From CAYRKQ01 sp964621845 (GTDB taxonomy: Bacteria; Patescibacteriota; Saccharimonadia; Saccharimonadales; UBA7683), in the NCBI GenBank assembly GCA_964621845.1, contig CAZUOL010000008.1, positions 1 to 7,846 of the forward strand: a DNA stretch of 7,846 nucleotides. Reading direction: 5' to 3'. The translations under genes were made by a program, and so were the position numbers. Position 1 is the first letter of the stretch, and each line of letters opens with the position of its first letter. Shown in pieces: positions 1 through 6,790 of this stretch. Below the pieces are notes generated by a model. The model ran no database searches. It was not told the origin of the DNA and was given only the letters and a program-made list of their open reading frames with translations.

Positions 1-212
1 TTGCCCGTCACAGAAAGTACCGTACCGATTTGTAGACCACGAAGTTTTTCAACTTCATTTTTATCTTCTACTAAAATCTGAATGAGACCTTCTCTGTCTC
101 TAAGGTTGATAAACGTCAGGCCGCCCATCAGGCGTTTTTTATGCATCCAGCCTGAAACGGTAATTTTTTTGCCAATGTGTGTTTTTACTTCGCTACTTAG
201 AATTCTGCTCAT
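1..212 (-). CDS. aspS: Aspartyl-tRNA synthetase-type class II enzyme, N-terminal part (partial)
   Basis: The reverse strand from ATG at 212 encodes 70 residues before the window ends, beginning MSRILSSEVKTHIGKK. The stretch VSGWMHKKRLMGG followed by FINLRDREGLIQI is the OB-fold anticodon-binding domain of class IIb synthetases (Asp/Asn/Lys group). The GG-x-x-F-x-x-LRDREG-x-x-Q pattern fits AspRS best. The enzyme charges tRNA with aspartate in the cytoplasm; whether it also serves tRNA-Asn cannot be told from this end. The catalytic core (class II motifs 1-3) lies outside the window. The start is supported by an AAAGGA ribosome binding site (220-225) seven bases upstream, and by an extended -10 promoter and a hairpin leader. 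An AsnRS of similar architecture is the main alternative. Confidence 0.78.
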   Translation of the reverse strand, partial: MSRILSSEVKTHIGKKITVSGWMHKKRLMGGLTFINLRDREGLIQILVEDKNEVEKLRGLQIGTVLSVTG

Positions 213-254
213 TTAGATGTCCTTTTGTTATTTTGGTTGCGTGCTTGTTGGGCT

Positions 255-300
255 CGGGCCATTGGCATGCATAAACCCAAGCGATTTATGCGCCAGCCCG
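255..300 (-). promoter_or_regulatory. Long imperfect hairpin in the aspS 5' leader
   Basis: Arms pair as 255-259 with 296-300, 264-266 with 292-294 and 269-275 with 285-291: 15 pairs around a nine-base loop, with small internal loops. The inner GCATAAA/TTTATGC arm is perfect. It lies between the putative promoter (339-347) and the ribosome binding site (220-225), so it would be in the aspS mRNA. No U-run follows, so it is not an intrinsic terminator, and no T-box motif is visible. It may act in mRNA stability or control, but its role is unknown. Confidence 0.5.
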
Positions 301-338
301 TAGATTACTATTATTCAACCAATAACTCATCAGGGGTA

Positions 339-347
339 ATTATACCA
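339..347 (-). promoter_or_regulatory. Extended -10 promoter of aspS
   Basis: On the reverse strand the sequence reads TGGTATAAT, a perfect TATAAT with the TGn extension. No convincing -35 lies 16-18 bases upstream, which is common for extended -10 promoters. It sits just past the stop codon of the CBS-domain gene and would give a leader of about 120 bases containing the hairpin at 255-300. Confidence 0.65.
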
Positions 348-401
348 GAAGACGCAAGAAGCACGTAGCATGTAGTAGCTGGCGATCAACACAACTTCAC
401 G

Positions 402-1322
402 CTAGACGACAGTGATGGTATGTTTTAGCAAATCGGCCATGGTGACAATACCCACAAACTCTAGCTCTTCATTTTGAACGAGCAGTACGTATTGCTTAGC
501 GGTCAGAAACATACGTGCCACCTCATAAAGCGGCATGTCGTCAGGTACCCATACCAGGTTTTCGTCCATGACATCAGTTACTCTACGGTGCGTTTTAGCA
601 CTGGTGATATCCTCAACTGTTTTGAGATTGAGCATACCAAGAACGCCGTCTTTTTGGGTGAAAACTGGAAAGTAACGATGGCCACTTTTTTCCAGCTCTG
701 CGAGTAGCACGGGCCCAAGCGTATCACTCGGAACCACATGTTTTACGCTACGCGAAAGGGTCATAATGTCTCGCGCGACTTTATTATCTGCCGCTAATAT
801 GTTTATGAGCCGATCACGCTCACTCTTCTCAATAGCTGAAACATGGCTGATAACATCCTTCAGCTCTTCTGTGGAGTTCGGTATCAAAAGCGAGCTCCTT
901 GCTGGCAAACCAGTGAGCCACCATAGCGGTTTAAACCAGCGGGAAACCGTAATAATAAGTTCGATCATTGCCTCAAATAATTGGTAGGTATAGTTTTGGA
1001 TCAGGGTAACTCTACGCAAGATGGTGATCAAAAGCGCGGCAAATAGTGCCCATATAAGACCTGTAAATGGTGGTGAAATAAGATGTGTGAACAGTGCAAT
1101 CCCCACCGCGAAGGCAATTAGCAGCTCAAGCTGCTGCTGCCGCTGTACGTAGGGCAAGCTTTTGTGTAGTCTTCTGAGCGAGCGACTCCGTTTATCTGTT
1201 TTACCTTCCAGCTGTTGCTTTAATTGAAAGTCGGTCAGTTGATACCTTTTTAAATCAGTTGAGCTGAGTATCAGCAAAAATAGCTGATCGAACACAAGTA
1301 CCACCCAGAGAAATGTTCTCAT
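402..1322 (-). CDS. Membrane protein with CBS-domain pair (CNNM/CorC-like)
   Basis: The product has 306 residues. Hydrophobic segments lie at about 3-20, 64-82 and 86-103. A linker rich in aromatic residues (about 112-138, including KPLWWLTG) follows, then an acidic lead-in (about 151-182) and two CBS domains (about 183-240 and 247-303). RDIMTLSRSVKHV and RVTDVMDENLVWVP are typical openings of CBS repeats. The arrangement resembles the CNNM/CorC (HlyC/CorC) family linked to Mg2+/Co2+ handling, where the CBS pair binds adenine nucleotides. However, the membrane part is short and diverged, and the CorC_HlyC domain is absent because the protein ends right after CBS2. Transport function is therefore unproven. 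The best ribosome binding site, AGGAAG (1338-1343), is 15 bases from the ATG, longer than usual, so the exact start is uncertain. It is divergent from the DsbA-like gene. Confidence 0.75.
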   Translation of the reverse strand: MRTFLWVVLVFDQLFLLILSSTDLKRYQLTDFQLKQQLEGKTDKRSRSLRRLHKSLPYVQRQQQLELLIAFAVGIALFTHLISPPFTGLIWALFAALLITILRRVTLIQNYTYQLFEAMIELIITVSRWFKPLWWLTGLPARSSLLIPNSTEELKDVISHVSAIEKSERDRLINILAADNKVARDIMTLSRSVKHVVPSDTLGPVLLAELEKSGHRYFPVFTQKDGVLGMLNLKTVEDITSAKTHRRVTDVMDENLVWVPDDMPLYEVARMFLTAKQYVLLVQNEELEFVGIVTMADLLKHTITVV

Positions 1323-1374
1323 ATAGTTATTGTAGCGCTTCCTGCAAAAAAAACTAAGTTTCTCTCAGGCTTGT

Positions 1375-1383
1375 CTTATACCA
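1375..1383 (-). promoter_or_regulatory. Extended -10 promoter of the CBS-domain gene
   Basis: The reverse strand reads TGGTATAAG, one base off the TGnTATAAT consensus and nearly identical to the aspS element. Transcription would start near 1368, giving a leader of about 46 bases. No good -35 is seen at normal spacing. Confidence 0.5.
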
Positions 1384-1386
1384 CTG

Positions 1387-1395
1387 TGTTATCAT
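1387..1395 (+). promoter_or_regulatory. Possible extended -10 promoter of the DsbA-like gene
   Basis: The forward strand reads TGTTATCAT, matching TGn plus five of six -10 bases. Transcription would start near 1402, only a few bases ahead of the strong AAAGGAG ribosome site. A TTGTCT lies at 1371-1376 but is too close to act as its -35. The element is three bases from the divergent promoter at 1375-1383, so the two would compete for polymerase. Confidence 0.35.
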
Positions 1396-1419
1396 GAAAT
1401 AGTAACAAAGGAGTATATC

Positions 1420-2067
1420 TTGAGTAGGTTTTGGATTATTTTAGCGGTAGTTATTGTTGTACTTGTAGGTATTTTTATTGCGACTAAGCCAAAAACAGAT
1501 AGCAACGCCAGCTTTAATGGCGATGCCACTAAAATTCAGTCAGACGATCATATTGAAGGCAATAAAAACGCGAAAGTAACGCTTATTGAATATGGCGACT
1601 TCCAGTGCCCGGCCTGTGGCGCCGTTTACCCCATTATGAAAGATCTGAAAAAGCAATACGCTAATGACGTGTTATTTGTTTTCCGCCACTTCCCACTCAT
1701 TAGTATTCACGCGAATGCCTTTTCAGCGGCCCGTGCCGCTGAGGCTGCGAGTATGCAAGGTAAGTTTTGGGAGATGCACGATAAGCTCTATGAAACCCAG
1801 AATATTTGGGGCGAGCTTTCGACCAATCAACAAGCAACGTTTGAAGGTTATGCCAAAGAACTTGGCCTTGATGTCACAAAGTTTAAAGCTGATTATGAAT
1901 CAGAGGCAGTGGCGAATCGTATTAACCGGGATGTCTCAAGTGCCAGCCAGTTTGATGCTCAAGGTACCCCCACCTTTATACTCAACGGCAAGAAGATCGA
2001 GAACCCAACTGATGCTGCAGGCTACAAAAAAATGCTGCAGGATGCAATAAAACAAAGTAACAATTAG
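1420..2067 (+). CDS. Membrane-anchored DsbA-like thiol oxidoreductase
   Basis: This is a 215-residue protein of the DsbA/thioredoxin-4 family. One N-terminal membrane helix (about 4-21) is not followed by an obvious cleavage site, so it probably anchors the protein with its domain outside the cell. The active site is FQCPACG, with the redox pair C63 and C66, and the conserved cis-proline loop is GTPTF (P184). These are the hallmarks of enzymes that form disulfides in exported proteins. The helical insertion between them (about 100-170) is normal for the family. The start is TTG at 1420, chosen because AAAGGAG (1407-1413) sits six bases upstream and the reading begins directly with the anchor helix. 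No VKOR or DsbB partner is in the window to re-oxidise it. The one-helix protein at 7097-7441 has two cysteines and is a conceivable substrate (inference). Confidence 0.9.
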   Translation: MSRFWIILAVVIVVLVGIFIATKPKTDSNASFNGDATKIQSDDHIEGNKNAKVTLIEYGDFQCPACGAVYPIMKDLKKQYANDVLFVFRHFPLISIHANAFSAARAAEAASMQGKFWEMHDKLYETQNIWGELSTNQQATFEGYAKELGLDVTKFKADYESEAVANRINRDVSSASQFDAQGTPTFILNGKKIENPTDAAGYKKMLQDAIKQSNN

Positions 2068-2068
2068 T

Positions 2069-2127
2069 CACTGTAGTGGCCAGCCTGACGCCTCCCGCAC
2101 ATCCGTAAGCTAGCGCCCACCATAGTG
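2069..2127 (+). repeat. Imperfect inverted repeat between the DsbA-like and Kef genes
   Basis: Bases 2069-2079 pair with 2117-2127 in 10 of 11 positions (one G-T) around a 37-base loop. The repeat starts one base after the DsbA-like stop codon. Only a short T-run follows, so it is at best a weak terminator. No clear Kef promoter is seen in this 85-base spacer apart from a poor TACTAT at 2137-2142 without a -35, so Kef may be transcribed partly by read-through. Confidence 0.3.
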
Positions 2128-2152
2128 TTTATGGTTTACTATAGGTTAGGAT

Positions 2153-3883
2153 ATGGAGCAAGGACATCTTTTTTCTCAACTTAGTATTGTAATTGCGTTA
2201 GCAGCCGGTATTTCTGCCCTCATGCGCCTCTTTAAGCAACCGTTGATTATTGGCTATATCATCACTGGCATCATTGTAGGTCCGGTTCTTGGACTGGTGA
2301 AGGATATATCCGCGCTTGAGGGTTTTTCTAAAATTGGCATTGCACTTCTGCTCTTTATTGTTGGCCTCGGCCTGAACCCAAAAGTAGTGAAGGAACTTGG
2401 CAAGGCCTCGTTTGTCGTTGGCATTCTGCAGGTATGTATTACCAGTGTATTGGCGGGGTTCTTGGTGGTGCTTTTTGGTCAGTCTATTCAAACCGCAGTT
2501 TTGGTTGGGGTGGCCGTCTCATTCAGTAGTACGATCGTTGGGTTAAAACTGCTTTCAGATAAGCGTGAGCAAACACGACTGTACGGTAAACTCTCTATTG
2601 GTATTTTACTTGTGCAAGACCTACTGGCAACGCTTGCTTTGTTGTTTCTTTCAACACGCGCGGACAGCTTTTCGGCAATGGATTTTCTGGGGCTTGTTGT
2701 AAAAGGTGTCTTGATTGGTGGGGCGCTCTTTTTGGTTTCAAACAAAGTACTACCAAAACTCAATAGCTTTGTTTCAGGCAGTACCGAGTTTTTGTTTCTA
2801 GCGGCTATTGCATGGGGGTTTGGCGTAGGAGCACTCTTTGAGTGGGCTGGGTTCAGTTTAGAAATCGGCGCTCTGATAGCCGGTGTATGCCTTGCGTCCC
2901 AGAACTATTCGCAGGAGATCACCTCTCGATTACGCCCTGTTCGTGATTTTTTTGTGGTGATATTTTTTATCTTCCTTGGGGCAAATATTCAACTTGGCGA
3001 CTTAAGGGCTGAGTTACCGCTTGCGCTACTCATGAGCATACTGCTCCTTACCACAAAGCCGTTCTTCATCGCCTTGCCCCTTGGTTTCTTTGGCCACACC
3101 AGACGCAACAGCTTTAAGGCGGGTATCTTAATGGCCCAGATAAGTGAGTTTTCGCTTATCTTCATCATACTTGCCCGTAACTTGCATCTTGTAGATCAAT
3201 CTTCTGTAAGCCTTGTCACGCTTATGGCACTCTTTACGATTGCGGGCAGCTGCTACATGATTGACTACGACGACACTATATTTAATTGGCTACAAAAGCG
3301 CATCAAGTTCTTTGAATCAAGCAAGCAAGATAAAACGAAAGAGCGCGTGAAAACCTACGATATTATACAATTTGGCTATACCAAGGGCGGTGCTGAGTTA
3401 ATTAACACCTACAAAAAATTACCTGGTCGGCACAACGCTATTATTGTTGATTACAACCCTGACGTCATTGAGATACTCGAACAAAAGCAGCTCCATTTTA
3501 TGTATGGTGATGCAGCGGATGCCGAATTGCTCGAAGAGGTTGGGGTTGCCTCTGCCAAACTTATTGTAAGTACTATGGGCCACTTCCCTACCACTAAGTT
3601 TTTGATTGAATTTGTCGAAAAGCACAATAGTGAGGCGGTGATTATTGCTCAAGCTGATACGCCAGAGCAAGCAGCAGAATTATATGGGCTTGGTGCAAGC
3701 TATGTAATGGTGCCTCACTTTGTTGGTCAAGAGCGGTTAAGTAACTTCATGATTCGTCATGGCTTTAAGAAGCGTGAATTTGAAAAACACAAAGAGCGGC
3801 ACCTCGCACAACTACACAGCAAATATGATCTACCCGATCAAGATCCTTCACCTGATGAGGTGCCTGAAGACGAAGCGGTGTAG
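2153..3883 (+). CDS. Kef-type (CPA2) monovalent cation/proton antiporter with RCK domain
   Basis: The product has 576 residues. The membrane part (about 6-375) is a CPA2 Na+/H+-exchanger domain of roughly 11-13 helices. Visible family marks are QPLIIGYIITGIIVGP (29-44), SFSSTIVGLKLL (123-134) and the buried VQDLL (154-158), matching the QD motif of KefB/KefC. A basic linker leads to a cytoplasmic RCK/TrkA-N Rossmann domain (about 401-515) with IIQFGYTKGG (404-413), the acidic end of strand 2 VDYNP (432-436) and GDAAD (452-456). The first glycine motif is altered: T410 stands where the second glycine of GxGxxG normally is. Such proteins move K+ or Na+ against H+ for pH, osmotic or electrophile defence, gated by nucleotides on the RCK domain; the substrate cannot be read here. 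ATG at 2153 has a weak AGG (2143-2145) seven bases upstream. The acidic tail (about 561-576) overlaps convergent nadD by 46 bases. Confidence 0.9.
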   Translation: MEQGHLFSQLSIVIALAAGISALMRLFKQPLIIGYIITGIIVGPVLGLVKDISALEGFSKIGIALLLFIVGLGLNPKVVKELGKASFVVGILQVCITSVLAGFLVVLFGQSIQTAVLVGVAVSFSSTIVGLKLLSDKREQTRLYGKLSIGILLVQDLLATLALLFLSTRADSFSAMDFLGLVVKGVLIGGALFLVSNKVLPKLNSFVSGSTEFLFLAAIAWGFGVGALFEWAGFSLEIGALIAGVCLASQNYSQEITSRLRPVRDFFVVIFFIFLGANIQLGDLRAELPLALLMSILLLTTKPFFIALPLGFFGHTRRNSFKAGILMAQISEFSLIFIILARNLHLVDQSSVSLVTLMALFTIAGSCYMIDYDDTIFNWLQKRIKFFESSKQDKTKERVKTYDIIQFGYTKGGAELINTYKKLPGRHNAIIVDYNPDVIEILEQKQLHFMYGDAADAELLEEVGVASAKLIVSTMGHFPTTKFLIEFVEKHNSEAVIIAQADTPEQAAELYGLGASYVMVPHFVGQERLSNFMIRHGFKKREFEKHKERHLAQLHSKYDLPDQDPSPDEVPEDEAV

Positions 3884-4473
3884 AGCTGATGCTTCCGAAT
3901 GTACGCGGTCACTGCATCAATTGATTCTGAGGAGTGTTTGTTATTGAAGACTGCTTCGCGCACGTTTGATGAACTTGCCTGAGGTTCTTGATGATCGACT
4001 AATAGTACGTGGCAAACTGTACCCTGTTCTTTCAAACGAGTGATTTTATCTTGCAACCACTCCTTAGTATGATCGTGCTTCAAGGCAACCACGAACCCTC
4101 CATACTCTTCGGCCTTTATGACATCCTGCCATTCGGCCATATGCTGAAAGATGTCTGAACCAACCAGAAACCAGTACTCATGCTCATCACCAAAATGGTC
4201 TCTTGCGACGTTCAACATATTTTGCATCGTATGTTGATAAGCCAGCTGATTCGCGAAGTGATAATCGTGATCAACTTGCGTTACTTGCTCCGTTGCACGC
4301 TCGATCATGGCCTGACGATGATCCCAGCTGGCATGTGGTTTCTTGCGATACGGCTCTTTCTCGGCAACAATAATCACTTTATCTAACTTGGCTTGTTCAA
4401 CAGCACTCTGAGCAAACGCGAGGTGTCCCTTATGAATTGGGTCAAAAGTGCCAGCGTAGATGCCAATTCTCAT
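3838..4473 (-). CDS. nadD: Nicotinate-nucleotide adenylyltransferase
   Basis: This 211-residue protein belongs to the nucleotidyltransferase fold. It makes nicotinate adenine dinucleotide from nicotinate mononucleotide and ATP, the step before NAD synthetase. The start reads MRIGIYAGTFDPIHKGHL, with the GTFDPIHxGH signature at residues 8-17 (catalytic H14 and H17). Other family marks are DHR (51-53), FLVGSD (102-107), W115 and SSSNVR (167-172), equivalent to the ATP-binding ISSTxIR. The family normally ends at the YIxxxxLY helix; here a serine/glycine-rich tail of about a dozen residues follows and is encoded in the overlap with the Kef gene. The nearest ribosome-site-like sequence, AAGG at 4475-4478, is only one base from the ATG. 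Translation may therefore be coupled to the cyclo-ligase gene, whose stop is 28 bases upstream. Confidence 0.92.
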   Translation of the reverse strand: MRIGIYAGTFDPIHKGHLAFAQSAVEQAKLDKVIIVAEKEPYRKKPHASWDHRQAMIERATEQVTQVDHDYHFANQLAYQHTMQNMLNVARDHFGDEHEYWFLVGSDIFQHMAEWQDVIKAEEYGGFVVALKHDHTKEWLQDKITRLKEQGTVCHVLLVDHQEPQASSSNVREAVFNNKHSSESIDAVTAYIRKHQLYTASSSGTSSGEGS

Positions 4474-4501
4474 ACCTTAAGCTTAACAGATTAACACCAA
4501 G

Positions 4502-5074
4502 CTAGCGAATATACGCGATCTGTGATTCTGTTACGAGAACGTTCAATTTTTGATCATGGCTTTCGGAAGGAATCTGATCTAACAAGAACTGGTTATAGAC
4601 AAGCCCAATTCTGTATGCTTTTGGATGCGCCGCAAAGAATCGATCCGTCCAGCCATTGCCATGACCCAAGCGATTGCCTGTTTTATCTGCTGCTACGCAG
4701 GCAGCGATGATTACGTCAGGTTGGCAATCTTTAACAACCCTCTCAACTGGTATTGGGATATCGTAGCGTCCGAAAGTATATCTTGTGTTTTCGCTGATTC
4801 GGCAAAAACCATCCTTTGACTCGTCTTCCGGCAAGTATGATGTCCAGACTTCGTGGCCGCTTTCAAGCAACCAACGGACGACCTGCCGGGTGTCGACTTC
4901 TTTCGATTGTCGAATCGGCAAATAGACATGTACCGATTGTTTTGTCTGCCATATATCGAGTTGCTTTAGCCGCTTAAAAATATCATGGCTCGATTCTTGC
5001 ACGAAGACTGCATCAAGATCACTGCGCATGCGCTTTAGTGTATGCCTAAGAGACCGCTTTAGTTGATTGCTCAC
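4502..5074 (-). CDS. 5-formyltetrahydrofolate cyclo-ligase family protein (MTHFS)
   Basis: The product has 190 residues, the usual size for the family, which converts 5-formyl-THF to 5,10-methenyl-THF using ATP. Family features are the basic N-terminal helix (KRSLRHTLKRMR, 6-17), SKEVDT (57-62), GNRLGHGNGWTDRF (133-146) in place of the usual GxRLGxGxGYYDR, and IPSESHDQKLNVLVTE (168-183), matching the C-terminal LPxExHD...TE block. The normal Y-Y of the nucleotide-binding loop is W-T here, and the preceding proline-glycine is replaced by alanine-cysteine (AACVAAD, 124-130), so the enzyme is somewhat diverged. The start is GTG at 5072-5074, supported by AAGGGG (5081-5086) six bases upstream. 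The gene begins inside the last 29 bases of the 547-residue gene, so translational coupling is likely. Confidence 0.85.
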   Translation of the reverse strand: MSNQLKRSLRHTLKRMRSDLDAVFVQESSHDIFKRLKQLDIWQTKQSVHVYLPIRQSKEVDTRQVVRWLLESGHEVWTSYLPEDESKDGFCRISENTRYTFGRYDIPIPVERVVKDCQPDVIIAACVAADKTGNRLGHGNGWTDRFFAAHPKAYRIGLVYNQFLLDQIPSESHDQKLNVLVTESQIAYIR

Positions 5075-6689
5075 CTGTAACCCCTTGCTGCGTTTCAGCA
5101 GCTATTTTTTCGTGGCGCTTCTTCTCGATGTCTACAATATTGGAATCCGTTTCTTGCGGCTGAGGCTGCACTTCAGCCTTGCCACCATTTCCCGTGTTTA
5201 CTACTTTCCCGCCTCGTACTTCGGCTGTGCAATGACGACATTTCAGATTTGTATCACAAACCCGTGCCTTCACGGCCTCCTTTTTTTTGCAGAATGGGCA
5301 GCTCATCCAGCGCTTTGGCTCGTTTTCTTTACCGCCGAAAATACTTTCTTTTGCCTCTGATTCAGTTTGAGAAAGGAAGCCCGAGCCGCCAGAACAACCG
5401 GGCTTTACCTTGCCCTGTTCAGCTGCATTCTGAGCGTGAGTTGCGTTGCGAGAAAGTTGCGCTCGTTCGGTTTGATCAATCTCCTGACCAATCCGTTGAA
5501 GTTGCTCATCGAGCGCCAGTTGCAAGCTCCATGCATTGCCATGGTATGCCACCCGATCTGCGCCTACTTTAAACTCATTCCTAGACCCCCCTGATCGAAA
5601 GGCTTTGATCTTGGAATTGATAGTCTCCCATACGCCATAACGATGGGCCTTCATGATAAGGCGTAGGTCATCAATATGTTCAATCGGCTTACTGGTATTG
5701 ATAGCAGTCATAATGGATCTTATCTCATCCGAGCTGAGATACTTTTTGGCAAGCGTAGTGAGCGCCGCAGTTCCAGCCTCTCTCACATAGGGTGCCAAGT
5801 TGTTGGTTTCAAGTGAGTTAATAATTTCAAGTTGTAAGCGTACCAACGAGGCAATTTCATTGGTAGCACATGCTTCTATGAACTCTTTTGAGCTTATATC
5901 TACGCCAGAAGCCTCAGTAATTCGTGCGAGCTCTTTATAACGCGTTTTCAAGCCCGTCATTAACTTGTCATGCTGGACTTCGTCTTCAACCAATCCATTC
6001 ATTTCTACCACGAAGCCAGGTATATCGTGACTCGTGCTGTCGATTGGAATGTCTGTACCACATTCGTGCATTAAACCTGCAAAAGCCGCCACACTACTTT
6101 TATCAACCGAAACAATCGTGGCCTCTAGCACCGATTCGCTTTTTTTGCGGTACACCCAGATAAACGCGCGTCTCGTGTCGGTCCAGAAGCCAGCATCTCG
6201 AGCGTCTGCGGTTGATTCTTCTTCAGCAAACGGTGTAATACGCAGCCATACGGAGCCAACTGGTTGTTCTTGCATGCGTCTGTTATTGTCCTCGGCGATA
6301 GCTACGTCGTGTTCAGTACGCGTAACCATGAATTTAAAGCCCTTTTCTTCTTGCAGGGCTTTTTTTTGTGAAGTATGTCCATTTTTAGCTATGGCCAACA
6401 TTGGTCTTTTGGTAATCGGATCAATCGTTTGGCCATTTACGAAAGGGAACTCTGTTGTGTCCTGCTGCTGTAGCTCTACACCTTCTTGCACGTGTGTCAG
6501 TTCCTGCACGCCTAAATAGGTGGCCAACTCTGGTGAAAATACACCATACTCAAGCGCCAGTTTTAGCCCGTAGAGCTCGTCACCATAGTCCGCTTGCTCC
6601 GCAACCGCCTGAAGATAAATGAGGTTTGGTGTTGGTTCAGAAAAATCAAGCGGTCGTTCAACCGTATCAAGACCCACCGCCTGATTCAT
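5046..6689 (-). CDS. Unknown 547-residue protein with C-terminal zinc ribbon, downstream of a cobalamin-type leader
   Basis: I do not recognise this family. ATG at 6689 is preferred because GGAGAGGG (6695-6702) is well placed before it; an in-frame TTG at 6704 overlaps that site and would add only five residues. No signal peptide or membrane helix is visible, so the protein is probably cytoplasmic. Visible parts: an N-terminal region (1-110); a probable alpha/beta region with GSVWLRITPF (145-154) and AFIWVYRKKSESVLEATIVSVD (175-196); a long, mostly helical part (about 235-420); a glycine/serine linker with GCSGGSG (431-437); a zinc ribbon with CPFC (C464, C467) and CRHC (C484, C487) plus C478; and a polar, glutamine-rich, charged tail. 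Zinc ribbons of this kind bind nucleic acid or protein, or are structural. It is the first gene after the riboswitch-like leader and overlaps the cyclo-ligase gene by 29 bases. Confidence 0.8.
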   Translation of the reverse strand: MNQAVGLDTVERPLDFSEPTPNLIYLQAVAEQADYGDELYGLKLALEYGVFSPELATYLGVQELTHVQEGVELQQQDTTEFPFVNGQTIDPITKRPMLAIAKNGHTSQKKALQEEKGFKFMVTRTEHDVAIAEDNNRRMQEQPVGSVWLRITPFAEEESTADARDAGFWTDTRRAFIWVYRKKSESVLEATIVSVDKSSVAAFAGLMHECGTDIPIDSTSHDIPGFVVEMNGLVEDEVQHDKLMTGLKTRYKELARITEASGVDISSKEFIEACATNEIASLVRLQLEIINSLETNNLAPYVREAGTAALTTLAKKYLSSDEIRSIMTAINTSKPIEHIDDLRLIMKAHRYGVWETINSKIKAFRSGGSRNEFKVGADRVAYHGNAWSLQLALDEQLQRIGQEIDQTERAQLSRNATHAQNAAEQGKVKPGCSGGSGFLSQTESEAKESIFGGKENEPKRWMSCPFCKKKEAVKARVCDTNLKCRHCTAEVRGGKVVNTGNGGKAEVQPQPQETDSNIVDIEKKRHEKIAAETQQGVTGEQSTKAVS

Positions 6690-6702
6690 CGCTACCCTCT
6701 CC

Positions 6703-6744
6703 AAAATAAAAACTCCTGTTTTGGTATGAACCGAGACAGGAGTT
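6703..6744 (-). terminator. Intrinsic terminator in the leader, just before the ribosome binding site
   Basis: On the reverse strand AACTCCTGT (6736-6744) pairs perfectly with ACAGGAGTT (6711-6719), with an inner GGT/ACC (6730-6732 with 6723-6725). The stem runs into TTTATTTT (6703-6710; the pairing T's precede it). The ribosome binding site begins at the next base (6702). No gene ends upstream on this strand, so this terminator can only act on the leader RNA itself, which is the signature of attenuation. ACTCCTG (6737-6743) can instead pair with CAGGAGT (6811-6817), a possible antiterminator. Confidence 0.8.
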
Positions 6745-6790
6745 CTACGTTAACAATAAACCCTTGAAACAACTTGCTTAAAAGTCGAAG

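Noticed and set aside
255..300. T-box or intrinsic terminator before aspS
   Set aside because: No T-box consensus bases and no U-run after the stem.
5249..6519. Several forward open frames of 75-161 codons opposite the zinc-ribbon gene
   Set aside because: They lack ribosome sites and protein-like domains, and are shadows of the reverse-strand gene.
6690..6704. TTG at 6704 as the start of the zinc-ribbon protein
   Set aside because: It lies inside the GGAGAGGG ribosome binding site that serves the ATG at 6689, and adds only five residues.
6711..6744. Forward-strand 15-pair hairpin with loop ATGA
   Set aside because: The pairing is even longer on the forward strand (with G-U pairs), but no T-run follows there and no forward gene ends nearby. 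The reverse-strand terminator is the functional reading.
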